Source: Streptomyces acidiscabies (GTDB lineage: Bacteria > Actinomycetota > Actinomycetes > Streptomycetales > Streptomycetaceae). From it: DNA of 64,000 nucleotides. The position numbers and the translations under genes were made by a program. Positions within the stretch are counted from its first letter, which is position 1. Every line of letters begins with the position of its first letter. Below, piece after piece: positions 34,405-42,214 of this stretch. The stretch lies in the NCBI RefSeq assembly GCF_020010905.1, contig NZ_JAGJBY010000001.1, positions 124,001 through 188,000 on the forward strand, in the 5' to 3' direction. The notes below the pieces were generated by a model, which saw only the letters and a program-made list of their open reading frames with translations, made no database searches and was not told the DNA's origin.

Positions 34405-35236
34405 GGGACCTCGCCGTCCACAGCTCGGGAAAGACGTTCTTGCGGGCCCGCTTCTCCAGCCAGGCCACACCCGCGGAGCCGCCGGTGCCGGCCTTGGCGC
34501 CCATCGCGCGCCGGGTGGCGACCAGGTGGTCGTTGCGCCAGCGCCAGACGAGCTCGGCGACATCGGTCAACGCCTCGCCGAGCCGGGCGAGTTCGGCGTT
34601 CTGGTCGCCCTGGTAGAGGGCCGTCCAGACCGCCTCCACCTCCGCCGACGGCTCGTAGCGCAGGGACACGTCGCGGCTCAGCACCTCGTCCGGGATCGCG
34701 TGTCCGCGGCGCGCGAGCAGCCTCAACACCTCGTCGTACAGGCTGGGTTCGTGCAGTGCCTTCTCCAACTCAGCGTGCACGCGCGGCGCTCCCCGGTGCG
34801 GGACGAGCATGGACGCGGACTTCTCGCCGAGCAGGAACTCCATCCGCCGGTACATGGCGGACTGGAAGCCGGAGCCCTCGCCGAGGGCCGAGCGGTACGA
34901 GTTGAACTGGGCCGGGGTGAGCTGGGCGAGCGGACGCCAGGAGGCGTTGAGCGCCTCCAGCTCCCGTACGGAGCGCTTCAGCGCGTCGACCGCGACCGGT
35001 ATGCGGTCCGAGCGCAGCGCCTCCGTGGCCGTCTCCCACTCGTGGACGATCACCGTGAACCACAGCTCCATGACCTGGGTGGTGACCAGGAAGACCATCT
35101 CTCCGGGGTCCTCGGAGAGGGGGTGCTGGAGGTGGGTGAGCACATCCGCCCGGACATAGTCCTCGTACGGCGTCGTACCCGCGAAGTCGAGATGAGGTGT
35201 CTCGGGCTCGTGAGCCTCGTGAGCCTCCTGGGACAT
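34397..35236 (-). CDS. kynA: Tryptophan 2,3-dioxygenase
   Basis: A 279-residue heme dioxygenase opening the indole ring of L-tryptophan to N-formylkynurenine. Landmarks are LDFAGTTPYEDYVRAD, FLVTTQVMELWFTVIVHEWE (substrate-side Phe and His), ALGEGSGFQSAMYRRMEFLLG and the heme-ligand region WRNDHLVATRRAMG followed by KAGTGGSAGVAWLEKR. ATG at 35236 follows AGGAG by 6 nt; the longer open frame to 35413 has no similarity. First gene of the kynurenine operon. Anthranilate made here could feed primary or secondary metabolism. Confidence 0.96.
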   Translation of the reverse strand: MSQEAHEAHEPETPHLDFAGTTPYEDYVRADVLTHLQHPLSEDPGEMVFLVTTQVMELWFTVIVHEWETATEALRSDRIPVAVDALKRSVRELEALNASWRPLAQLTPAQFNSYRSALGEGSGFQSAMYRRMEFLLGEKSASMLVPHRGAPRVHAELEKALHEPSLYDEVLRLLARRGHAIPDEVLSRDVSLRYEPSAEVEAVWTALYQGDQNAELARLGEALTDVAELVWRWRNDHLVATRRAMGAKAGTGGSAGVAWLEKRARKNVFPELWTARSHV

Positions 35237-35429
35237 CGCTGTCTCCTGTTGTTGCTCCGGGTAGCGGTCCGCCCCTGCCGTTCTCGACACGGTGGCCCCG
35301 GTCCCCGCCGGGCATCCTCTTCGATCCTCGGCCGAAAAGGCAAGGCCCGCCTGATCACACGTCCAGACGGGCCAGCCTGATACCCGGGTACTACACGGGT
35401 ACGACCTCAGCACTCCCTCGGACCAGACC

Positions 35430-35843
35430 TCAGCCCAGCGTCTGCGCCGCCGTCGCCGAGGAGTCCTTCAGGAACTGCGTGCACCGCTCGTACTCGTCCT
35501 GCTCCCCGATCGACCCGGCGGCGCGCGCGAGGGCGTGCAGGGCGCGCAGGAAGCCGCGGTTCGGCTCGTGCTCCCACGGCACCGGGCCGTGGCCCTTCCA
35601 GCCGCTGCGGCGCAGCGAGTCGAGACCCCGGTGGTATCCGGTACGGGCGTACGCGTACGACTCCACCACGCTGCCCCGCTCGAACGCCTCGTCGGCGAGC
35701 CGTGCCCAGGCCAGCGAGGACTTCGGGTACTTCGCGGCGACGTCGGCCGCCGCGGTGCCGCCCGCGAGCAGCTCGCGCGGCTCGGGGTCGTCGGGGAGGT
35801 GGGTCGGGGGCGGGCCCCCGAGGAGGTTCTCGTGAATCGTCAT
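35430..35843 (-). CDS. DUF3151 family protein
   Basis: A 137-residue actinobacterial protein of unknown function: MTIHENLLGGPPPTHLPDDP at the start, then helices with AAKYPKSSLAWARLADEAF, ESYAYARTGYHRGLDSLRR and LRALHALARAAGSIGEQDEY. The helical-hairpin pattern is reminiscent of TPR-like folds. ATG at 35843 has GGAGG only 2-3 nt upstream, so the start is less certain than the identity. Confidence 0.85.
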   Translation of the reverse strand: MTIHENLLGGPPPTHLPDDPEPRELLAGGTAAADVAAKYPKSSLAWARLADEAFERGSVVESYAYARTGYHRGLDSLRRSGWKGHGPVPWEHEPNRGFLRALHALARAAGSIGEQDEYERCTQFLKDSSATAAQTLG

Positions 35844-35870
35844 GACCTCCAGTCTGTCACCCCGGACGGC

Positions 35871-35908
35871 ACCGAGCCCGGCACCCCGGGAAGGGCGCCG
35901 GGCTCGGT
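35871..35908 (-). terminator. Terminator after the beta-propeller gene
   Basis: ACCGAGCCCGGC (35871-35882) and GCCGGGCTCGGT (35897-35908) pair perfectly over 12 bp around a 14-nt loop, about 47 nt after the stop of the leftward secreted protein gene. Confidence 0.8.
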
Positions 35909-35926
35909 GGGAGCGCACGGCCGGAC

Positions 35927-35944
35927 GTAGCTCCGTGGAGCTAC
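35927..35944 (-). terminator. Second, tight hairpin after the beta-propeller gene
   Basis: GTAGCTCC (35927-35934), GT, GGAGCTAC (35937-35944) form a near-perfect palindrome 11 nt after the stop codon. With the adjacent 12-bp hairpin it makes a tandem terminator. Confidence 0.5.
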
Positions 35945-35954
35945 CTCGCAGGTA

Positions 35955-37946
35955 TCACTTCGTGAAGTTGAAGTACTTCCACGGCCCGTACGACGTCGTG
36001 TTCGCGATGTCGCCGTTGTAGCCGTCGACGTACACCGACCGCAGGCGGAACCGGTACCCGGCCGCGCCGTCGCCGTCCAGCGTCACGTACGACTTGCCGG
36101 CGCTGTCCAGCGGGAAGTACTCGGGCTCACCCGAGACCCAGCGGCCCTGGGAGTAGAACTCCAGGTCGAGACGCGTGTACCGGCCGGGGTAGGCGTTGAT
36201 CCACGTGGTGATCAGCGGGTCGGTCGTCTGGTGGAAGGTCTGGTAGTTGGTCTTCCCGAACTTCGTCCACTTGTAGTGGCCCGACAGCGAGGTCGTCACA
36301 CCGGCGCGCGTGCGTACACCGGACTTGGCCTCGGCCTTGCCGAAGCGGGCGTCCCCGGTGAAGACCGCGCTGACCGTGGTGTCGCGGGTCATCCGCAGCG
36401 CGACCGCGAGCTGGCCCTTCGCGTTGACCTTGCCGCGCTTGAGCAGCCGCTTCGGCTCGGGACCCCACGGGTCGGCCCAGATCTCGACGGTGCGGTTCTT
36501 GTACGTCGCGCCGAGCGTCGCCGTGTACGTCACGTTGGTGCCGTAGTTGACGGTCAGGTTGTTGCGGTCGATCTTCAGGGCCGTCTTGTTGTAGGCGACC
36601 TTGACGACCGAGGACCCGGACGCGGCGGAGTGCGTAGTACTTCCGGCGTACGCGACCTTGTAGGTGACGTTCCCGGCGACGGCCGGGGTGTCCGTGAAGG
36701 AGAACGCGCCCTTCGCGGCCAGCTTCTTCGTCCCCAGGGACTTGCCCTTGGGGGACTCGGAGTCGTACCGCGTGACTACCAGCGGGGTACCCACGGGCAG
36801 CGCGAGCGTCCCCGAGACCGTCCCGGAGACGGTGAGCGCCTTGCCGAGCGCGGCCGTGGCCGGTGCCTTGACGGCGACGGCCGGCGCGGACTTGGTCGGC
36901 TCGTCCAGGATGTGCAGCCGGACGTTGCTGTCCCAGTTGTCGGTGACCGCGAACAGGCGGCTGCCGCCCGGCTCCCAGGCGAGCCCGCCGTTGACGAGGC
37001 CGTCGCCGGCGGACGTCGTACCCGTCACCGGGAAGTCGTACTGCCGTACGGCCGTGGTCTGACCCGGGCGGTAGACGAAGACGTCCTTGCCGTACGGGGC
37101 GTCGGAGCCCGCCGCGACCGTGCCGTCGGGGGCGATCGCGACCGACGTGCCGTGCTCGGTGCTGGTGTAGGTACCTACCTCGGTGAGGTCGGAGGCCTGC
37201 CAGACGTGGTGCACCTTGCCGGGGTTGGCGGTGACGATGCGCTTGCCGTCCGGGGTGTAGGCGAGATCGTTGGTCTGCCCGGTCAGTCCTGAGGTATTAC
37301 GCGAGGTACGGGCCGCGGTGCCCGTCGTCACGTCGTACGTCGCGAGGGCGAACCCGCGGTCGTACGACCCGGCCGCCGCGACGGTGTTCGGCTCGGTCGG
37401 CGAGACGGCCAGGCGCGGGGCGCCGGCGTAGTCCGTCTCGGCGTCCTGGTCGAGGGCGACGACGGGGTCGGTGCCGGAGACGTCCAGCGAGCCGATCGAG
37501 CCGTCGGACTCGGTGCCGTACCCGAACCAGATCTTGCCGCCCGCGAGAGCCAGGAACTGCGGGTCGGTGCCCTCGCCGGTGGCGTACCGGGCCTGCTCGG
37601 CCATCGTCGTGGTGTCGAGGGCGACGATCGCGTCGACGCTCGGGACGGCCGCGTACAGCCGGCCGGAGTCGGCCGAGAGAGCCAGGCCGGTGACGCCGTA
37701 CAGCTCGGGCACGGTGGTGAGCACGTTGCCGGAGTAGTCCGTCGCGACGACCCGTCCGGTGACGGGGTCGCTGACGAAGACCTTGCGGTGGACGCCGTCC
37801 ACCACGATGTCGCCCGCGGACTTCAGCGGGAGCACCTTGCTGCTGTCCGCCGCGGCCGAACCGGCCGTCCCCACGACCAGCGCGGCGGAGCTGACGAGAA
37901 CCGCGAGCGCGGTCGCGGTCGAAAGAGTGCGTTTACGCACGAACAC
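35955..37946 (-). CDS. Secreted YVTN-type beta-propeller protein with Ig-like domains
   Basis: A 663-residue exported protein. The N-terminus VFVRKRTLSTATALAVLVSS and AGSAAADSS form a Sec signal. Residues ~45-340 are propeller blades (KVFVSDPVTGRVVATDY, GLALSADSGRLYAAVPSVDAI, TNDLAYTPDGKRIVTANPGK); the C-terminal half has bacterial Ig-like repeats (KALTVSGTVSGTLALPVGTP; TALKIDRNNLTVNYGTNVTY). Probably extracellular, possibly adhesive or scaffold. I prefer the GTG at 37946 over the TTG at 37964 because it puts the GGGGGG run at ribosome-binding distance. Confidence 0.8.
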   Translation of the reverse strand: MFVRKRTLSTATALAVLVSSAALVVGTAGSAAADSSKVLPLKSAGDIVVDGVHRKVFVSDPVTGRVVATDYSGNVLTTVPELYGVTGLALSADSGRLYAAVPSVDAIVALDTTTMAEQARYATGEGTDPQFLALAGGKIWFGYGTESDGSIGSLDVSGTDPVVALDQDAETDYAGAPRLAVSPTEPNTVAAAGSYDRGFALATYDVTTGTAARTSRNTSGLTGQTNDLAYTPDGKRIVTANPGKVHHVWQASDLTEVGTYTSTEHGTSVAIAPDGTVAAGSDAPYGKDVFVYRPGQTTAVRQYDFPVTGTTSAGDGLVNGGLAWEPGGSRLFAVTDNWDSNVRLHILDEPTKSAPAVAVKAPATAALGKALTVSGTVSGTLALPVGTPLVVTRYDSESPKGKSLGTKKLAAKGAFSFTDTPAVAGNVTYKVAYAGSTTHSAASGSSVVKVAYNKTALKIDRNNLTVNYGTNVTYTATLGATYKNRTVEIWADPWGPEPKRLLKRGKVNAKGQLAVALRMTRDTTVSAVFTGDARFGKAEAKSGVRTRAGVTTSLSGHYKWTKFGKTNYQTFHQTTDPLITTWINAYPGRYTRLDLEFYSQGRWVSGEPEYFPLDSAGKSYVTLDGDGAAGYRFRLRSVYVDGYNGDIANTTSYGPWKYFNFTK

Positions 37947-37954
37947 GATGAAAA

Positions 37955-37967
37955 GACCCCCCAATGG
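37955..37967 (-). promoter_or_regulatory. CCATTGGGGGGTC element, copy 2
   Basis: The same 13-mer found before the cell-wall-binding gene (24806-24818). It lies 8 nt before the GTG start here and includes the presumed Shine-Dalgarno G-run. Confidence 0.6.
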
Positions 37968-38123
37968 TCTTCGCTGCCCCGTGAGTTGGGGCGTGCCCCG
38001 AGAACCGGGGTGCGGTGATCGCAGCCTATTGCATGCCTATGACAACGTGTCCACAGGATTCACACATATGGCGTGGCGTGGATCACTGGCTCTCAGGTAG
38101 GGGGCACTCCGGGCATACAGAAA

Positions 38124-38156
38124 GTCCGGCGCCGTCCCCTGAGGACGACACCGGAC
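38124..38156 (-). terminator. fba terminator
   Basis: GTCCGG (38124-38129)/CCGGAC (38151-38156) enclose an inner CGTC (38133-38136)/GACG (38144-38147) stem with loop CCCTGAG, starting 17 nt after the fba stop codon. The rest of the 226-nt gap contains the promoter of the leftward propeller gene, with a lower-GC stretch around 38025-38060. Confidence 0.7.
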
Positions 38157-38172
38157 CACTCACCCGGAGGTA

Positions 38173-39204
38173 CTACTTGATCCGCGTACCCGCCGACCGC
38201 AGGTTCTGCGTGGCCTCGACGACCCGCGCCGCCATGCCCGCCTCGGCCAGCTTGCCCCAGGTACGGGGGTCGTACGTCTTCTTGGAGCCGACCTCGCCGT
38301 CGACCTTCAGGACGCCGTCGTAGTTCTGGAACATGTGCGCCGCGACCGGCCGGGTGAACGCGTACTGCGTGTCCGTGTCGAGGTTCATCTTGATGACGCC
38401 GTTCTCCAGCGCGGTCGCGATCTCCTCCTCGGAGGAGCCGGAGCCGCCGTGGAAGACGAAGTCGAACGGCTGCGAACCGGCCGGCTTGCCGAACTTGGCG
38501 GCGACGCCCTCGTTCAGCTCCTTCAGCAGGTCGGGGCGGAGAACGACGTTGCCCGGCTTGTACACGCCGTGCACGTTGCCGAACGACGCGGCGAGCAGGT
38601 AGCGGCCCTTCTCGCCGAGGCCGAGCGCCTCGACGGTGCGGATCGCGTCGTCGACCGTCGTGTAGAGGGAGTCGTTGATCTCGTGCGAGACGCCGTCCTC
38701 CTCGCCGCCGGTCGGGGTGATCTCCACCTCAAGGACGATCTTCGCGGCGACCGCGCGGGCCAGCAGCTCCTGGCCGATGGCCAGGTTGTCGGCGAGCGTC
38801 TCGGCCGAGCCGTCCCACATGTGCGACTGGAAGAGCGGGTTGCGGCCGGCCTTCACGCGCTCCTCGGAGACGGCGAGCAGCGGCCGTACGTACCCGTCGA
38901 GCTTGTCCTTGGGGCAGTGGTCGGTGTGCAGCGCGACCGTGACCGGGTACTTCTCGGCGACGATGTGCGCGAACTCGGCGAGCGCGACCGAGCCGGTCAC
39001 CATGTCCTTGCTGTACTGGCCGCCCAGGAACTCCGCGCCGCCCGTGGAGATCTGGATGATGCCGTCGCTCTCCGCCTCCGCGAAGCCGCGCAGCGCCGCG
39101 TGCAGGGTCTGGGTCGAGGTGACGTTGATGGCCGGGTAGGCGAACTTGCCTGCCTTCGCCCGGTCGAGCATCTCGTTGTAGACCTCGGGGGTTGCGATGG
39201 GCAT
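38173..39204 (-). CDS. fba: Fructose-bisphosphate aldolase, class II
   Basis: A 343-residue Zn-dependent aldolase splitting fructose 1,6-bisphosphate into DHAP and glyceraldehyde 3-phosphate in glycolysis/gluconeogenesis. Zn ligands and substrate residues are visible: ALHTDHCPKDK (Asp/His), EVEITPTGGEEDGV, ASFGNVHGVYKPGNV (His), FHGGSGSS (His and phosphate loop) and KMNLDTDTQYAF. ATG at 39204 has CAAGGAGC about 6 nt upstream. Stop codon overlaps a GTACTAC heptamer. Confidence 0.98.
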   Translation of the reverse strand: MPIATPEVYNEMLDRAKAGKFAYPAINVTSTQTLHAALRGFAEAESDGIIQISTGGAEFLGGQYSKDMVTGSVALAEFAHIVAEKYPVTVALHTDHCPKDKLDGYVRPLLAVSEERVKAGRNPLFQSHMWDGSAETLADNLAIGQELLARAVAAKIVLEVEITPTGGEEDGVSHEINDSLYTTVDDAIRTVEALGLGEKGRYLLAASFGNVHGVYKPGNVVLRPDLLKELNEGVAAKFGKPAGSQPFDFVFHGGSGSSEEEIATALENGVIKMNLDTDTQYAFTRPVAAHMFQNYDGVLKVDGEVGSKKTYDPRTWGKLAEAGMAARVVEATQNLRSAGTRIK

Positions 39205-39345
39205 CTGTCCGCTCCTTGGGTGTGCGGGTTGCGATCTGCGTACTACGGCCCTGACCTAGACCTGGGTGTCTGACGTCGTCGTCATGCCCATCTTTCCAGA
39301 CATGGCCCCCTGCTCCGGAAGGTGTAACCGGGTACGTCTCAGGTA

Positions 39346-39918
39346 TCAGTCCAGGCCCAGCTCGTCCTTGGAGAAGGCGAAGAGGTACGGCACACCCGCG
39401 CCCTCCCGGATCTTCTCGTCGGCGCCGGTCGCGCGGTCGACGATGGTCGCGACGGCCACGACCTCGGCGCCCGCCGCGCGCACCGCCTCCACCGCCGTCA
39501 GCGGGGAGCCGCCGGTCGTGGAGGTGTCCTCGACGACCAGCACGCGCCGCCCGCGGATCTCCGGGCCCTCGACCTGCCGCTGCATGCCGTGCGCCTTCGC
39601 GGCCTTGCGGACGACGAAGGCGTCCAGCTTCCGGCCTCGCGCGGCGGCGGCGTGCAGCATCGACGTCGCGACCGGGTCGGCGCCCATGGTCAGCCCGCCG
39701 ACCGCGTCGAACTCCAGCTCCGCCGTCAGGTCCAGCAGCACCTGCCCGACCAGCGGGGCGGCCTCACCGTCCAGGGTGACGCGGCGCAGGTCGATGTAGT
39801 AGTCCGCCTCCAGCCCCGAGGAGAGCGTCACCCTGCCGTGCACCACGGCCTTGTCCTTGATCTGTTGCAGCAGCTCAGCGCGTGTGCCTTGCGGCATTAC
39901 TTCGTCGACGTCCGTCAT
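39346..39918 (-). CDS. pyrE: Orotate phosphoribosyltransferase
   Basis: A 190-residue enzyme of pyrimidine biosynthesis transferring ribose-5-phosphate from PRPP to orotate, giving OMP. GRVTLSSGLEADYYIDLRRV is the N-terminal OPRT signature, FVVRKAAKAHGMQRQVEG the flexible catalytic loop with Lys, and VLVVEDTSTTGGSPLTAVE the PRPP-binding motif. TAAGCT (39931-39926) lies 7 nt before the ATG with no Shine-Dalgarno, so the mRNA is probably leaderless. It is upstream of fba with a 141-nt gap. Confidence 0.97.
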   Translation of the reverse strand: MTDVDEVMPQGTRAELLQQIKDKAVVHGRVTLSSGLEADYYIDLRRVTLDGEAAPLVGQVLLDLTAELEFDAVGGLTMGADPVATSMLHAAAARGRKLDAFVVRKAAKAHGMQRQVEGPEIRGRRVLVVEDTSTTGGSPLTAVEAVRAAGAEVVAVATIVDRATGADEKIREGAGVPYLFAFSKDELGLD

Positions 39919-39983
39919 GGCGAACAGCTTAGAGGCGAGCTGTACGGGCTACGCGGGGCCGTGGCTCTCAGGTCGTACGGGTA

Positions 39984-40772
39984 CTACAGGCGCCGCCAGG
40001 TCCACGTCGTGGACGCCTCCAGCGGGTCCACCGGGGTGACCAGGCGGGGGTGCGTGTTCAGGCCGTTGGGCGGGCCGGTCTGCGGTTCCACGCACACGGC
40101 GGGCTCCTGCTCGTCGTACACCACGACCCACTGCTCGCGGCTGGCGACCTTCAGCTCCAGCTGCCCCGGCCAGGTCAGCGTCACGTCGACGCCGTCCGGC
40201 ATGCCGAAGCAGTCGTCCCACGGGCCGGGCTTGCGCTCGATCCGGTTCCCGGTGGGGAGGTGGTCGTCGCCGCGCTCCTCCTGCCAGGCGGGGTCGAACG
40301 CGAGGTGTACGTCCGTACCTCCCAGGTTCCTGTTGAACCAGGGGTGCCAGCCGATCTGCGCCGGGAAGGAGTCGTCGTACGTCTCCACCGCCATGGTGAG
40401 GGTCAGGGTCTCCTCGGTCAGGGCGAACACCTGGGTGATACGTCCGGGGTAGGGCCAGGGAGTCACGAGGTCGTACGTGAGGACCGCTTCGTCGGGTGCG
40501 ACGCGGGCGACGTTCCAGGCACTGCCGCGCGCGGTGCCGTGGATGGCGTTCGGCGGGGCGTTCAGCGGCATCTGGTGCGTCGTACCGCCGTTGCGGAACT
40601 GTCCGTCCCTGATCCGGCCGCACCACGGGACCATCGGGAAGCAGCCGAACTTCTCGCCCTGGCGCAGCAGTTCGACACCGTCGACCTGGAGGGAGGCCAC
40701 GCGGGCGCCGTTGGCGGGGTGCACGGTCGCCTGTGCGGAGCCGGCGGTCAGTGTGATCTCTTCGTTGCTCAC
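39984..40772 (-). CDS. Aldose 1-epimerase (mutarotase) family protein
   Basis: A 262-residue beta-sandwich sugar epimerase. It has PANGARVASLQVDGVELLRQ, the substrate Arg/His region NAIHGTARGSAWNV (conserved HG), QIGWHPWFNRNL with catalytic-type His, and a C-terminal WVVVYDEQEPAVCVEPQTGPPN containing the Glu general base. It interconverts sugar anomers; substrate specificity is open. The GTG start at 40772 is preceded 8 nt upstream by TACTGT, suggesting a leaderless mRNA. It follows or precedes nothing in an obvious operon (65 nt to pyrE start). Confidence 0.85.
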   Translation of the reverse strand: MSNEEITLTAGSAQATVHPANGARVASLQVDGVELLRQGEKFGCFPMVPWCGRIRDGQFRNGGTTHQMPLNAPPNAIHGTARGSAWNVARVAPDEAVLTYDLVTPWPYPGRITQVFALTEETLTLTMAVETYDDSFPAQIGWHPWFNRNLGGTDVHLAFDPAWQEERGDDHLPTGNRIERKPGPWDDCFGMPDGVDVTLTWPGQLELKVASREQWVVVYDEQEPAVCVEPQTGPPNGLNTHPRLVTPVDPLEASTTWTWRRL

Positions 40773-40967
40773 AAGGGATGACAGTACTGGGGGGCTACGG
40801 GTCCGGCCGGGCGGCGGGGGTGGCTGCGCCGGGGGCGCGGCGAGGGGGCGGGCCGCCAGGGCGTCGTACCGGGGTACGTCTGCCTCCTGAGAGGTACGCC
40901 GGTTACGGTACGTCCCCTGTCCCGGCGTCCCGCGTTCCGCTCCGGCCTCGTTCAGCGGCGTCTGCGT

Positions 40968-41891
40968 TCAGCGGCGTCTGCGCAGTGCGCGGCCCACCAC
41001 CACCGCCGACACCACCGCGAGGGCCGCCGCCGGGGCCGCCCAGCGGAGGGTGTTCGCCGGGGTGAACGACTGGGGGGCCGGGACCGGGGCGTAGCGGCCT
41101 CGCGGTGGGGCGTGGTCGACCTCCTCCGCGCTCCTGCCGATCATCGTGCGGCGGGCGTGAGCGGCTTCCGCCGGGGGGTCGACGGGGTTCAGGGAGGCCA
41201 GCGGGTCCAGGGCGGACGCGGGGGTCTCGGTCTCGAAGACCGTTGAGGGGAAGGGGAGTTCGGGCTTCGGGTCCGGGGCCGGCTTGGGTTCCGGGGACTG
41301 CTTCGGAGGCATCGGCTGTTCCAGCTCCGCGTCGTGCTCGGCTCCGGGGTTCCGCTCGTCTTCAAGGTCCCGGCCGGCTCCCGGGCCCTGCTCGGCCTCC
41401 GGACCCCGCCCGGCTTCTGAGCCCCGCCCGGCTTCCCCGTCCTGCTTCGCCGCCTGCGGATCCGTACCCGTACCCGTAGTCCCCAGGTTCCCCCCGAAGC
41501 GGTTGACGAGGCGGGCCACCGCCGCCGCGACCGTCTCCTGCGGGAGTTCCGCGATCCGGCCGTCCGCGCGGGCGGTGCCGGTGAACCTGAGGGTCGTCCC
41601 CGTGGGGGTCTCGGTGAGGGCGAGGGTGAGGGCGAGGTGGACCTTGCCGCTGCCCCTGGCCTCCGCCGCGTCCGCCCGGACGGTGTACGTGCCGTCGGCG
41701 CCGGGTGATACCTGGGCGTTACCCCGGTAGGTGATCGTGTGGCTGCCGACCCGGATCTTCAGCCGGCCCGCGACCGGGGGCGTCCCCGCGTCCTGCTGGA
41801 GGCCGGGGACCGCGCGGGCCACCTGCGCGGGGTCGGCGAGGGCCGCTCGCAGCCGCTCCGCCGGAACCGGAACGAACACCTCTTGCTCCAT
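40968..41891 (-). CDS. SRPBCC (CoxG-like) domain protein with membrane anchor
   Basis: A 307-residue protein. Residues 1-~145 are an SRPBCC/CoxG fold: MEQEVFVPVPAERLRAALAD, VARAVPGLQ, GRLKIRVGSHTITYRGNAQV and LVNRFGGNL. A ~120-residue acidic, Gly/Glu/Arg repeat-like linker and a Pro-rich stretch lead to a single C-terminal helix (LRWAAPAAALAVVSAVVVG) with RALRRRR tail. No carbon monoxide dehydrogenase genes are near, so a CO-oxidation role is not supported. TAGGCT (41905-41900) lies 8 nt before the ATG, again a leaderless-type start. Confidence 0.78.
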   Translation of the reverse strand: MEQEVFVPVPAERLRAALADPAQVARAVPGLQQDAGTPPVAGRLKIRVGSHTITYRGNAQVSPGADGTYTVRADAAEARGSGKVHLALTLALTETPTGTTLRFTGTARADGRIAELPQETVAAAVARLVNRFGGNLGTTGTGTDPQAAKQDGEAGRGSEAGRGPEAEQGPGAGRDLEDERNPGAEHDAELEQPMPPKQSPEPKPAPDPKPELPFPSTVFETETPASALDPLASLNPVDPPAEAAHARRTMIGRSAEEVDHAPPRGRYAPVPAPQSFTPANTLRWAAPAAALAVVSAVVVGRALRRRR

Positions 41892-42214
41892 GTCGGTGGA
41901 GCCTACCCACCGGTCGGGGAAAAGCACCCACGGAGAGGGGGATTCGCTCCGCTGCACCCGGGGGGGCGGAGGGTGACGCCGCCTGGGGGTGGAGGGAGAG
42001 GTCACCCCGGAGGTGGGGGGAGCCACCCGCAGGTGGAGAGACGGCCCATCAGGCCCCCAGTCCGTCAGGCCCCGCAGTCCGTCAGGCCCCGCGGCCAGCC
42101 CGGCCTCGCAGTCCGCCAAGCCTCGCGGCCAGTCAGACCCCGCAGTCCACCAAGCCCTCCCCCGGCCAGCCAGACCCCCAGCCAGCCGAACCTCGTACCC
42201 CCGCCCCCCTACCC
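41892..42214. other. Gene-free gap with repeats between CoxG-like and SpeE-like genes
   Basis: This 323-nt gap holds the CoxG-like promoter (TAGGCT, 41905-41900), a GGTGG/CCACC-rich stretch (41970-42040) able to form several stems, and the 17-bp minisatellite at 42057-42158. I see no gene in it. Confidence 0.6.
42057..42158. repeat. 17-bp minisatellite with 34-bp higher-order pattern
   Basis: Six 17-bp units start at 42057, 42074, 42091, 42108, 42125 and 42142. Units alternate between type A (GCAGTCCGTCAGGCCCC and variants) and type B (GCGGCCAGCCCGGCCTC and variants) after an initial A-A, so much of the array repeats with a 34-bp period. Degenerate copies continue to about 42195. Confidence 0.85.

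Noticed and set aside
40968..41891. Carbon monoxide dehydrogenase accessory gene coxG
   Set aside because: The SRPBCC fold matches but no cox structural genes are in the window and the long linker plus membrane anchor are atypical.
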